DNA of 64,000 nucleotides from Paenibacillus glycanilyticus NBRC 16618 (GTDB taxonomy: Bacteria > Bacillota > Bacilli > Paenibacillales > Paenibacillaceae), in contig NZ_BILY01000012.1 in assembly GCF_004000805.1 (NCBI RefSeq), positions 62,001 to 126,000 on the forward strand, read 5' to 3'. The translations under genes and the position numbers were made by a program. Shown here in pieces: positions 43,042 through 51,087 of the stretch (position 1 is the first letter of the stretch; every line of letters starts with the position of its first letter). The notes under the pieces were generated by a model. It did not search any database and had not been told where the DNA came from. It worked only from the letters and a program-made list of their open reading frames with translations.

Positions 43042-43061
43042 ACGCTTACACCTCAGGTTTT

Positions 43062-43080
43062 ATTATACATAAGTTGTACA
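43062..43080. promoter_or_regulatory. CarH-type direct repeats over the carH-like promoter
   Basis: TACA cores at 43066 and 43077 are exactly 11 bases apart (TTATACATAAG then TTGTACAAAAA). On the minus strand the first overlaps a perfect -10 box TATAAT (43067-43062). CarH tetramers recognise 11-bp direct repeats, so autorepression is likely. Confidence 0.6.
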
Positions 43081-43120
43081 AAAAAAATAGAGGATTCTAT
43101 TCCATTCCCTATGATCTTCC

Positions 43121-43149
43121 TTGCGATGGAAATATGAATTATGTATAAT
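43121..43149 (+). promoter_or_regulatory. Sigma-A promoter of the PAS chemoreceptor gene
   Basis: TTGCGA (43121-43126), a 17-base spacer and TATAAT (43144-43149). The 11-mer TTATGTATAAT here also occurs, reversed, in the carH-like promoter. Confidence 0.7.
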
Positions 43150-43161
43150 TTTAACGAAAAT

Positions 43162-43183
43162 ACTATACATAAACTATACATTG
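43162..43183. promoter_or_regulatory. CarH-type direct repeats downstream of the chemoreceptor promoter
   Basis: ACTATACAT occurs at 43162-43170 and again at 43173-43181, an 11-base period, just past the expected transcription start near 43156. A third copy spans the carH-like start codon at 43033-43041. Binding here would block transcription. Confidence 0.65.
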
Positions 43184-43201
43184 GAAGTAGAAGGTGATCC
43201 G

Positions 43202-44128
43202 ATGCTCACGGTATCCCAAGATCGGCATTCCAGTTCTCAAGTATTGGATATGCATTTCGTTCTGGCGGCAATGGAGAAGTCGCTGGCTATGATTGAACTA
43301 AGTACGGACGGGAAAGTTTTGTGGGCAAACGATAATTTTGCCCGGGCGATGGGGTACGAAGCGGACGAAATGCAGGGCCTCATGCACAGGCAGTTTTGTA
43401 CGCCCGAGTTCGCGAACAGTCCCGATTACCGGGAGCTCTGGAATAATCTCCAAAGCGGACGGATTTTCCAGGAAAAAATCTCGCGCGTATCCAAGGATGG
43501 CCGGTTATTATGGTTCGAGGCTACTTATATGCCGGTGTTTAACGCCGAAGGACGCGTAGAAGGAATTCTTAAGGTTGCGACGGATATTACCGAGAGGGAA
43601 AACGCTGCGGCAAAGCTTACGGATGAACTGCAGCGGATGGCGCAGGATTTGCTGGAACGGACGGAGGAAGGGATTGCCGGAAGCAGACAGATCGAGCAGA
43701 CCATAGAAAGCGTGGCCTTGGAATCAAGCGGGAACATGAAGGTGCTTGGCGCGCTGGAGCATGAGACGGAGTCCGTGCGAAGCACGATTCATATTATCCG
43801 GGAAGTGGCCAAGCATACGAATCTGCTGGCCTTGAATGCGGCGATTGAAGCCGCGCATGCCGGCGAGCATGGCCGGGGCTTCAGCGTGGTTGCTGCAGAG
43901 GTTCGCAAGCTGGCTAAGCAGGCGGATGAGGCGGCCAAGGCCGTCCAGGCCAATCTGGCCGGGATTGCGGCCGAGGTTGGAAATATCGCGAAGGGAATGC
44001 ACCGGTCGCAGTCGATGATCCTGGAAAGCCAGCAGCGCGCCCGGAGGGCGGTGGGCGAGTTTGCCCGGATTGGAGAATCCGCTTATCAGCTGGAGGAAAA
44101 GGCTCAGGATTATAAAAATACGATTTAG
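43202..44128 (+). CDS. Soluble PAS-domain methyl-accepting chemotaxis protein
   Basis: A 308-residue cytoplasmic chemoreceptor without membrane helices. A PAS domain (about 20-140; [15 protein letters not shown], ending [12 protein letters not shown]) is followed by a short signalling helical hairpin with the conserved tip [20 protein letters not shown]. It would couple a small-molecule, light or redox cue to CheA/CheW. AGGTGATCC precedes the ATG; the frame extends upstream to 43121, into the promoter. It is the divergent neighbour of the CarH-like regulator and bears its putative operators. The short signalling domain suggests that it may modulate an array rather than form a full receptor. 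Confidence 0.88.
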   Translation: MLTVSQDRHSSSQVLDMHFVLAAMEKSLAMIELSTDGKVLWANDNFARAMGYEADEMQGLMHRQFCTPEFANSPDYRELWNNLQSGRIFQEKISRVSKDGRLLWFEATYMPVFNAEGRVEGILKVATDITERENAAAKLTDELQRMAQDLLERTEEGIAGSRQIEQTIESVALESSGNMKVLGALEHETESVRSTIHIIREVAKHTNLLALNAAIEAAHAGEHGRGFSVVAAEVRKLAKQADEAAKAVQANLAGIAAEVGNIAKGMHRSQSMILESQQRARRAVGEFARIGESAYQLEEKAQDYKNTI

Positions 44129-44133
44129 GATGG

Positions 44134-44178
44134 AAAAGCGGTTGTGCAGGGGGGAACCCCGGACACAACCGCTTTTTT
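44134..44178. terminator. Bidirectional terminator
   Basis: AAAAGCGGTTGTG (44134-44146) / CACAACCGCTTTT followed by a T run; also serves the convergent GNAT gene. Confidence 0.9.
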
Positions 44179-44185
44179 GTCATTG

Positions 44186-45172
44186 TCACAGCGTACAAAC
44201 GATCTTGTAGCTGCCCGGCTCCGCGCGGAAGCCCATCAGATCTCGGTTTACGCGCAGCATGGGAATATTGGCCGAGTCGTTATGCGTCCGGAGATAAGGA
44301 GCGCCGGCTGCTCTGGCTGATTGCAGGCCAAGCAGCTTCAGGGCAAGCGCTATCCGGCGGCCGCGGTATTGCGGCAGCACCCCCGTGTATTCGTGGTACA
44401 TGGCCCCGGTCTGTTCGTTATGCTGCAGGCTTACCACGCCAACGTAGCGTTCGCCGTCCTTGGCGATATGAACCCATTCCGGACGAACGCCGGGCAGTTC
44501 GAGGGTCCATTTTTTCCATTCCTCAAACCAAGGGTAATCACCCGTATAGCCGGGAATATCGTGGTGCGTTATTTTATAAAGCTCATGCAGCTTGCGTTCA
44601 TTGTCCTCTCCCGGTTCATCCGCCAACGTAACGAAGCGTATGCCGGCTCGCTCCGCATCCCCAATGGAAGCAACCAGCTGTTCACCCGCGGTATACTCCC
44701 GTAAATCTAGCACGGACTCAAAGGACAGCCGTTCCTTGAAATAACCATGCTTTTCCGCGAAAGCAAGAGACCTCTCGTCCGTCTCCTTCATGTTGTAGTT
44801 TATCAGGCGTGAAGCTTTAACCTCCTGCGCCCAGGCATGAAGGGCGCCGTATATGGCAGTGCCAACGCCTTTGCCGCGGAATTCCGGGTGGACGATTAAC
44901 GTATGGATGAGCGCGCCGGGCTCCGTCCAAGGCGCACGCCAGGCTATGGCGTAAGCGATGATATGTCCGTTCTCGTCTTCGGCTACCCACTTGGGACGGT
45001 CCCAGCCCATCAGCTCGCCTTGCTCGTTATAATGCAGCTGGCCCGGAGGGATTTTGTCCTCGTCCTCCTGCAGCCGTTCTGCCGTTGTTGGTTCCGACCA
45101 CACCAGATTGACGAGAGGCGCTACGGCCTGAAAGTCTTCCGGCTGTTTTAATTTGCGGATTGTAAAGTTCAT
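44186..45172 (-). CDS. Tandem GNAT-domain N-acetyltransferase
   Basis: A 328-residue protein with two GNAT folds. The first has the acetyl-CoA loop IVHPEFRGKGVGTAIYG (about 90-106) and the second GVLPQYRGRRIALALK (about 270-285). Such double-GNAT proteins occur in Bacillota and often acetylate small amines; one half may be structural. ATG 45172 with GGTGGTGG upstream is chosen; an in-frame GTG at 45184 is an alternative. The acceptor substrate is unknown. Confidence 0.85.
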   Translation of the reverse strand: MNFTIRKLKQPEDFQAVAPLVNLVWSEPTTAERLQEDEDKIPPGQLHYNEQGELMGWDRPKWVAEDENGHIIAYAIAWRAPWTEPGALIHTLIVHPEFRGKGVGTAIYGALHAWAQEVKASRLINYNMKETDERSLAFAEKHGYFKERLSFESVLDLREYTAGEQLVASIGDAERAGIRFVTLADEPGEDNERKLHELYKITHHDIPGYTGDYPWFEEWKKWTLELPGVRPEWVHIAKDGERYVGVVSLQHNEQTGAMYHEYTGVLPQYRGRRIALALKLLGLQSARAAGAPYLRTHNDSANIPMLRVNRDLMGFRAEPGSYKIVCTL

Positions 45173-45243
45173 ATTGACCACCACCGTTATTGGGATAATC
45201 CCAGTATGGCATACCTTTTATTCCAATGGTTGGAAATAATTGA

Positions 45244-45882
45244 TTATAATGAAACTTGCTCGCGCTTCGGCTGGCGGATGAACCACTCTACGATAACGAA
45301 GTTTAGAATAAGGGCAGTCCAGATGTTATTGTCCAGCACCTCTTCAATCATTCCCATACGGCCGCCCGGCAAAGCGAACCGGTGCAGAAGCAGGTACAGA
45401 AGAATTAAGAGAGGCACCAAGGCTCTAGCGCTGACGGCCGTTAAAGTCATGGCAAAGCTGCGGATCATCCATTGCTTATGCGACTGCCAGTCCCTTTTCC
45501 TTGCAGAACGGTAACCCATTGCCGTCGTGATCAGCCACAGCAGATCGAGGAAGAGGAAGGATAACGTACGGCCGAAGTCGGGTTCATAGCAGGACACGAT
45601 AAGGGCAAGCCCGCCGCTTAGGAATACCGAGCCTGCGTATACTTTGCCAAGAAGGAGATGCAGGGACGGCTTGTTCCGCCGCAGCGTGCGGTGAAACTGC
45701 AGAAATCCCGCTAGCATGGCTATAAAGGCTAGAATGATATGGCTAACCAGAGCAGGATATTGAATTGTCCTTGAGGAAACTTCAATACGGCTGCTTGCGG
45801 GATTTAAAGTAACGTACGGGATAACAAACGGCAGCATTATGGCGACAGACAGCAACAGCAGAACCCACCAGCTTTTTTTCAT
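45244..45882 (-). CDS. DUF2306-type membrane protein
   Basis: A 212-residue integral membrane protein with about six helices. It has the family-like segments HLLLGKVYAGSVFLSGG and SHKQWMIRSFAMTLTAVSARALVP, where conserved His residues suggest a cofactor or metal site. Function is unknown. AAGGAGAG precedes the ATG. Confidence 0.75.
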   Translation of the reverse strand: MKKSWWVLLLLSVAIMLPFVIPYVTLNPASSRIEVSSRTIQYPALVSHIILAFIAMLAGFLQFHRTLRRNKPSLHLLLGKVYAGSVFLSGGLALIVSCYEPDFGRTLSFLFLDLLWLITTAMGYRSARKRDWQSHKQWMIRSFAMTLTAVSARALVPLLILLYLLLHRFALPGGRMGMIEEVLDNNIWTALILNFVIVEWFIRQPKREQVSL

Positions 45883-45975
45883 CGGAACTCTCCTTAGGGG
45901 TTGATGACCCCAGTATAGCCGGAGGATGTTTAGGGGCTCTAAAAACTTTCTAAAAAAACGATAAAACAGAACAAG

Positions 45976-46002
45976 AGGGAGCTGCCCGCGCGGCAGCTCC
46001 CT
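45976..46002. terminator. Hairpin terminator
   Basis: AGGGAGCTGCC / GGCAGCTCCCT perfect stem around CGCGC; the minus strand then reads CTCTTGTTCTGTTTT, giving a moderate T-rich end for the gene at 46013. Confidence 0.65.
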
Positions 46003-46012
46003 TATTTATAAT

Positions 46013-46903
46013 CTAAAAGCGTGCAGCGCTGTTCCGGTTGCCGCTATTTGGACGCGAACCGGAAAGAAGCACCTTGCGCAGCGCAGCCACGCCGGCCGCG
46101 ATCGAAAGAATAAAGCAGGTGCTTGCGGCTATTGGCAGAAGCGACCACTCCATTAGGGCGTGACCGTTCAACGTCTGCCATCCGATCGCGATTAAGCCAA
46201 GCAGATAAGTAATGCCGGTCATATGAATCAGGCTAGAGGCTTTGGCGCGGGAACGCTCGACTAGCCAAGCGACAATCGGCATTGCCTGAAGCGCATGAAA
46301 GCCAAGCCCATGCAGCCATATAATATTGCCGTCCGCACCGATAAACCTGCCCTGGTTCATGGAGATCCAGATGCCGGCGGCAAACGATACGGTGACGGCA
46401 ATCATGGCATAACGCACGCCCAGCGCCATCCCGGGCCGAAGCTTATAAGCCTTCGAACGGAAGAATTGAACGCCAAGGTACAAATAAAACAAAACGAGAA
46501 ACAGGGCAACAAACGTGAAGACATTGCCGACCGTTTGGTCGAAAAACGAATCGCTGTCAACGAATCTCGGATTAACGCCGCGAAAGTTTTGAATCGTCTC
46601 CGCCCCATAGGAATAAAGAGCAAGCCCGATGTACACCCTCCGGAACAACGCCTGGCTTCGTGCCTTCAATCCCGATAATGGCGCAATTGCGGCGGTTGAT
46701 AGAATAAAAGCGCCAAGGGCCGCATCAAAGGAAAAAGCTTTTGAAACATCGCCTCCGGGCGAGACCTCACCCCCGTTCGCAAGCACCCATACCCCGCAAA
46801 TTGCCGCTAGAAGAAATCCGAGAAGACCAGTCAGAACAAGCCATTTTTCCCCCTCGAACAGCCTCGGCTTCTGCGTCGTTGCTTGATTTACATAGCTTTG
46901 CAT
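46013..46903 (-). CDS. Uncharacterised multi-pass membrane protein
   Basis: A 296-residue protein with about eight hydrophobic helices, starting MQSYVNQATTQKPRLFEGEKW and a first helix from about residue 22. Features include IWLHGLGFHALQAMPIVAWL with His residues in a helix. I do not recognise a family. GAGGATAAA lies before the ATG. A weak terminator lies downstream, and the neighbouring DUF2306 gene is on the same strand. Confidence 0.7.
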   Translation of the reverse strand: MQSYVNQATTQKPRLFEGEKWLVLTGLLGFLLAAICGVWVLANGGEVSPGGDVSKAFSFDAALGAFILSTAAIAPLSGLKARSQALFRRVYIGLALYSYGAETIQNFRGVNPRFVDSDSFFDQTVGNVFTFVALFLVLFYLYLGVQFFRSKAYKLRPGMALGVRYAMIAVTVSFAAGIWISMNQGRFIGADGNIIWLHGLGFHALQAMPIVAWLVERSRAKASSLIHMTGITYLLGLIAIGWQTLNGHALMEWSLLPIAASTCFILSIAAGVAALRKVLLSGSRPNSGNRNSAARF

Positions 46904-47079
46904 TTTATCCTCGTCCCTTCCCGTAAATGTATACCTTTAATTTACTGGAAAGGACTTACAGGCGTTAATGGACCCGCGGCTAGATTTCGCGAGGCCTGAA
47001 GAAGGTTCTTTTCTCGGGCGGAGGTCTTAGAGTATTCGTCTATTCGTATGCATAAAGGATAATAGGGATGAGGTGGAGC

Positions 47080-47394
47080 ATGAGAAAGGCAGGTTTATGC
47101 GCTGCAATTCTTCTCCTGGCCGGTTTGATGCTGGGGGCTTGTTCTTCTAAGGAGCAAGGAAGGGGTACGTTCGCCGTAAACGTAAAGGTCATCGATAAAG
47201 GCGAGGGGGAGAATGGGCAATACTGGATTATGATCGCTTACCCCGACAAGAAAAGGTTAAAAAGCGTGGATAAAATTATTTTGGAGGAGAGCGTGTGGAA
47301 TACCGTTCAAATCGATCACAAATATACGGTTCGTTATATCAGGCGGGAAGACGGAACCTACTCGTTCTCCGCGATAACTCCTTTAAAAGATTAG
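47080..47394 (+). CDS. Small lipoprotein of unknown function
   Basis: A protein of about 104 residues. It has a signal sequence MRKAGLCAAILLLAGLMLGAC with lipobox LGAC and a short mature domain with FAVNVKVIDKGEGENGQYWI and IDHKYTVRYIRRED, a likely beta-rich fold of the kind seen in OB-like domains. ATG 47080 with GAGGTGG upstream is chosen, and ATG 47068 is an alternative. It faces a convergent hydrolase gene. Confidence 0.7.
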   Translation: MRKAGLCAAILLLAGLMLGACSSKEQGRGTFAVNVKVIDKGEGENGQYWIMIAYPDKKRLKSVDKIILEESVWNTVQIDHKYTVRYIRREDGTYSFSAITPLKD

Positions 47395-47430
47395 GAGAGT
47401 CAGCTGCGGGCTGACTCTCCATTTATTTTT
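47394..47430. terminator. Terminator between convergent genes
   Basis: GGAGAGTCAGC / GCTGACTCTCC perfect stem, then ATTTATTTTT. Its first base overlaps the lipoprotein stop. Confidence 0.8.
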
Positions 47431-48445
47431 AACCGATGGTGTTGGCGGGCTGCATGGCAAGCTCGGCCAGCTGTTTGCCGAGTGTGCTGACATCCTGCAG
47501 GATATTGCTGAGCACGATGACAGAAGTCTGCTGTTCAATAAAACGGAGCAGGACGGAGGAGAAGCCGGGAATGCCGCCGCTATGGCAAACAAGCTTTCCA
47601 AAAGGCGTATCTTGAATGATCCAGCCGCAGCCGTATTGAAAATCCCGTTCTCCCTTGAACGGAGTAAACATGAGATCGAGAGAAGGCTTGGTCAGAAGCT
47701 GCTCCGTATAGAGCGCCTGATCCCATAAATGCAAGTCCCTGATTGTTGAACTAATAGCTCCTGCCGCATAAGCATTGGAAGGATCGAAGGTGGGTGCATT
47801 AGTTAATTGCCCCTCTTCGTCCGAATGATAACCCGCAGCACGGTTGAGTAGAATCTGGCTTGGCTGATCTATCTGCGTTTGGTTCATGCCAAGCGGAAGG
47901 AAGATGTGCTCCTGCAAATAGTCCGCGTAAGATTGCCCGGTTATTTGCTCTAGGATGGCTCCAAGCAGGACGTAACCGGAGTTGGAGTATTTGTACTGCT
48001 CGCCTGGAGCAGCCTCTGGCTCTTTATGGGCGAATCGCCCGATAAGAATTTCTGGTGTCGAAGGGTTCGCAGCCCAGTCGAACATAGAAGGATCATCCGT
48101 ATAATTGGGAATACCAGATGTATGCGTCAGTAGATGTTGGATGGTTATGGAATTGCTGCCCGTCTGCTGCGGAAAGAAACGGCTGACCGGATCCTCCAGC
48201 CGGAGCATGCCTTTTTCCACCAGCTGGAGGATGGATACCCCCGTAAAGGTTTTGGTTATCGAACCGATCCGGAACTTGGTTTTAGTCGTATTATCCACCG
48301 CAAGCTCCATATTTGCTTGTCCCCATGCCTCCGAATACAGGATGCTGCCGCGTTGCGAGACGAGTACGGCTCCGTTAAACTTCCGCTCGGGGACAAGGGG
48401 TTCCAGCAAAGCATGAATCTGCTCTTTTACATTAGCCACAATCAT
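47429..48445 (-). CDS. Beta-lactamase-family serine hydrolase
   Basis: A 338-residue class C/DD-peptidase-fold protein with the serine motif S62-I-T-K65, the Y153-S-N155 motif and a C-terminal HSGG. There is no signal peptide, so it is probably cytoplasmic or atypically located. Such proteins are esterases, peptidases or amidases; few are true lactamases. An AGAGGGAG stretch directly before the ATG is an unusually close ribosome site. Confidence 0.88.
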   Translation of the reverse strand: MIVANVKEQIHALLEPLVPERKFNGAVLVSQRGSILYSEAWGQANMELAVDNTTKTKFRIGSITKTFTGVSILQLVEKGMLRLEDPVSRFFPQQTGSNSITIQHLLTHTSGIPNYTDDPSMFDWAANPSTPEILIGRFAHKEPEAAPGEQYKYSNSGYVLLGAILEQITGQSYADYLQEHIFLPLGMNQTQIDQPSQILLNRAAGYHSDEEGQLTNAPTFDPSNAYAAGAISSTIRDLHLWDQALYTEQLLTKPSLDLMFTPFKGERDFQYGCGWIIQDTPFGKLVCHSGGIPGFSSVLLRFIEQQTSVIVLSNILQDVSTLGKQLAELAMQPANTIG

Positions 48446-48517
48446 CTCTCCCTCTGATCTTCATCACCTCTCCATATTAAGTATAAAATTGGGAATAAAC
48501 AATGTTTTTTCCTGTTC

Positions 48518-49696
48518 TCAGGCAGGCTTTGATTGCTGTTTTGCCTCCGAGCCTGCGCCCGTTACAAGACCGCCGAGTCGGAACGTGACAAGAGAGAGAA
48601 CGATGCATACGGCGGAAAAAATACCGATGGACGCATAACCGGCAAAATGAACGTACAATAGTCCGGCCAGCCAGGCGCCAAGCGTATTCGCACCGTTCAT
48701 GGTCGAGTTGGCGAGGCTGGAAATGGTTCCCCGGATGGATGCGTTCAGGGCAGTAAGCAGGCCCATAACAAGAGGGAAAATAATGCCGAGAACGGTAAAG
48801 ATAACGAAATAGATCATCACCGCAGGCGATAGGCCGGCATGCGGGCCAACAATATACAACAGGGCTAGCAAGAGCATGCCCGCGGTTACGGTCCGCGTGC
48901 TGCCAAGCCTGCGAATAACCACGGAGCTGATGACGCTTCCGAGCAAGGTGCCGCATCCAAGTCCCATCATGACGTTGCCGATTCCGCCTATGGACAGCTC
49001 GAAATGATCAGCCATCCATTTGCCGATAAAAGCCATCGCCGTACCGCTGCCCAGATGGAGCAGCAGGTAAGCGAGGAAGCCGCCTCTTGCTCTTCCGTTC
49101 GTTATTAACGGCATATACCGGCTGAAAATGGAAGCGCGCGACTGGCCGCTAGGCTTCATATCCGGGAGGAGCAGGAAGGCGGCAACCGCAAGAAGCAGGG
49201 AAAACGTGCCGATGCTCCAGAACGGGACAGGCCAATCGGCCGCGGCCAGCCAGCTGCCGATCGGAACGCCAAGCGCTTGGGCTGCAGCCAGTCCGCCAAA
49301 GGCGATGCCCATCGTCTTCGCAATCCGCTGCGGAGGCATAACGGCGGGAATGGAGGCCCATACCTGCGGAGCGGTGAAGGCAGCGCTGACTCCTGCGAGG
49401 AAACGGAACAGAAGCATCATCCAGTAGCTGTCCGCGAAACCGCATAAGGCGGTTGAAACGGAGAAGGCGGCCAGCCCGCAGATCATGACCGTTCTGCGGT
49501 TCCAGCCGTCGGACAAAGGGCCGGAGACTAGCGCGAACAAAGCCGAGCCCAAGGTGTAGGCGCCAATCATCCAGCCAGCAATGCCGGTGGATACGCCGTA
49601 TTCCGCCTGGAGCGTAGGGAGCAGCGGAGAAATAAGAAACGTGTCGGTGCCAATCATAAACATAACAAGGAAAAACAGAATGGAGTATTTAAGCAT
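48518..49696 (-). CDS. MFS transporter, DHA1 drug/proton type
   Basis: A 392-residue twelve-helix transporter starting MLKYSILFFLVMFMIGTDTF. It has the motif A loop GPLSDGWNRRTVMI between helices 2 and 3 and the antiporter segment GIAFGGLAAAQALGVPIGSWL in helix 5. AAAGGAGC lies about 8 bases before ATG 49696; the frame runs upstream to 49759 without support. It is divergent from a WYL-domain regulator gene, which probably controls it. Efflux of sugars, amino acids or drugs is possible. Confidence 0.88.
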   Translation of the reverse strand: MLKYSILFFLVMFMIGTDTFLISPLLPTLQAEYGVSTGIAGWMIGAYTLGSALFALVSGPLSDGWNRRTVMICGLAAFSVSTALCGFADSYWMMLLFRFLAGVSAAFTAPQVWASIPAVMPPQRIAKTMGIAFGGLAAAQALGVPIGSWLAAADWPVPFWSIGTFSLLLAVAAFLLLPDMKPSGQSRASIFSRYMPLITNGRARGGFLAYLLLHLGSGTAMAFIGKWMADHFELSIGGIGNVMMGLGCGTLLGSVISSVVIRRLGSTRTVTAGMLLLALLYIVGPHAGLSPAVMIYFVIFTVLGIIFPLVMGLLTALNASIRGTISSLANSTMNGANTLGAWLAGLLYVHFAGYASIGIFSAVCIVLSLVTFRLGGLVTGAGSEAKQQSKPA

Positions 49697-49753
49697 TTTT
49701 TTCGCTCCTTTAGCGGTGGTATTGCCTGATGCCCTTATCGTAACGGATAATAG

Positions 49754-49768
49754 TGACACATTCTGTCA
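49754..49768. promoter_or_regulatory. Palindrome between the MFS and WYL genes
   Basis: TGACA-CATTC-TGTCA inverted repeat in the 99-base divergent region, a candidate operator for the WYL regulator. Confidence 0.4.
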
Positions 49769-49795
49769 TGGATATGAAATGAGGAGGAAAAAAGG

Positions 49796-50740
49796 ATGCC
49801 CAAATCCAAACGGCTCATGGAGCTGATGATGACGGTCAACCGCAAGCGCCGGTTCAAGGTACAGGAGCTCGCCGATGAATTTGGCGTCTCGAAGCGGACG
49901 ATTCTAAGGGATCTGCAGGAGCTCAGCGAGCTGGGCGTGCCTTTATATTCGGAGGTTGGGCCGCATGGAGGTTACCAGGTATTAAGGGAGCGGGTGCTGC
50001 CGCCCATCGCCTTTACGGAAGAGGAAGCCGTGGCCATGTTCTTTGCCGTGCATGCGCTTAGGCATTACTCCTCGCTGCCGTTTGAGGCAGAATCCGTCTC
50101 GGCGCTGAACAAATTTTATCTTCATATGCCCGGCGATGTTCGGGATCGAATCGACAGCATGAAGCACCGGGTAGATTTCATTACGCCAACCAGGCGCGGC
50201 GATGCGCCTTGCTTGTCCATGCTGCTGGATGCGGCGGTACACCAGAAGGTGCTCGATATCGAATACGAGACGAAGGACAGCGAGGCGGGCTGCCGCAAAA
50301 TCCAGCCGGTATGCATCTACGCTCATAACGGCCTCTGGTACTGCACGGCGTATTGCTACCTGCGCGAGGGCTTCCGCGTCTTCCGCTGCGATCGGATCCG
50401 CACCGCTTCGGAGGATACCTCCGGTACGGAAAAGCGCGACCTTGGCGACATTCCGCTAAGCCGCAAAGAAGCCGTTATGCCCGAGGACCCGGTCCGTCTG
50501 CAAGTAGAGCTAAGCCGGGCCGGAGTTCAGCGCTGCGAAGCTGAGCTATGGCTGGCCCCGATGCTGCAGGTTCGGGAAGACGGGAGCGGCAGCATTGATG
50601 CGGATGTATCCCGCGGGGACATGCCTTTCTATACCGAATTTCTGATTGGACTTGGATATGAAGCAGCACTGAAAGGCCCCGAAGAATTGCGGGAAGCAGT
50701 CCGGGACCGGTTAGCCGGGCTGCTGGACCGCTATCGGTAA
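49796..50740 (+). CDS. WYL-domain transcriptional regulator (YafY type)
   Basis: A 314-residue protein: N-terminal HTH_11-type winged helix (KRLMELMMTVNRKRRFKVQE, then GVSKRTILRDLQELSELGVP) and a C-terminal WYL domain (about 145-310) with YETKDSEAGC and WYCTAYCYLREGFRVFRCDRI. WYL domains bind nucleic acid or nucleotide-like ligands. It is divergent from an MFS efflux gene. AGGAGGAAAA precedes the ATG. Confidence 0.9.
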   Translation: MPKSKRLMELMMTVNRKRRFKVQELADEFGVSKRTILRDLQELSELGVPLYSEVGPHGGYQVLRERVLPPIAFTEEEAVAMFFAVHALRHYSSLPFEAESVSALNKFYLHMPGDVRDRIDSMKHRVDFITPTRRGDAPCLSMLLDAAVHQKVLDIEYETKDSEAGCRKIQPVCIYAHNGLWYCTAYCYLREGFRVFRCDRIRTASEDTSGTEKRDLGDIPLSRKEAVMPEDPVRLQVELSRAGVQRCEAELWLAPMLQVREDGSGSIDADVSRGDMPFYTEFLIGLGYEAALKGPEELREAVRDRLAGLLDRYR

Positions 50741-50761
50741 CCTACAAAAGCAATGAAACAA

Positions 50762-50793
50762 GGTCCCTCTGCCTTCCGGCAAGAGGGATCTTT
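50762..50793 (+). terminator. Imperfect hairpin after the WYL gene
   Basis: GGTCCCTCTGCC / GGCAAGAGGGATC, imperfect, followed by TTTGAC. Confidence 0.45.
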
Positions 50794-51054
50794 GACATGG
50801 GCACGCGAATCAAAATGGGATGACTGACGCATGAAGAGCGGAGCCAACAGATGAGCTGGGACTATTGTATAGTCGCATTTTATTTTCCTTAAATATCCAT
50901 TAATGGTTGGCTATCGCGAAATCGATTGGAAAGGTGAGACTCTTGGCGTATTCACCCTCTGTCAGGAGCATTCCAACCTGCGGCTAGCAGAGAATAATCC
51001 TCCGGGTCTTTGGAATCTGGCTGATAATTAGACAATTGTTTATTATTGGAACCG
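50794..51054. other. Intergenic stretch before the LPMO gene
   Basis: No gene of credible size or RBS is seen. It holds the inverted repeat GACTAT-TGT-ATAGTC at 50860-50874, which could be a regulator site, and otherwise nothing recognisable. Confidence 0.6.
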
Positions 51055-51073
51055 ATTATTTCATTCCATGAAA
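51055..51073. promoter_or_regulatory. ROK operator-like palindrome before the LPMO gene
   Basis: ATTATTTCATTCCATGAAA shares its first 12 bases with the ROK palindrome at 546-568. The core TTTCATTCCATGAAA (51059-51073) differs at one of 15 bases from the core at 550-564. It lies before the GAGGAG ribosome site of the LPMO gene. Confidence 0.5.
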
Positions 51074-51087
51074 CGAGGAGAATCGAC

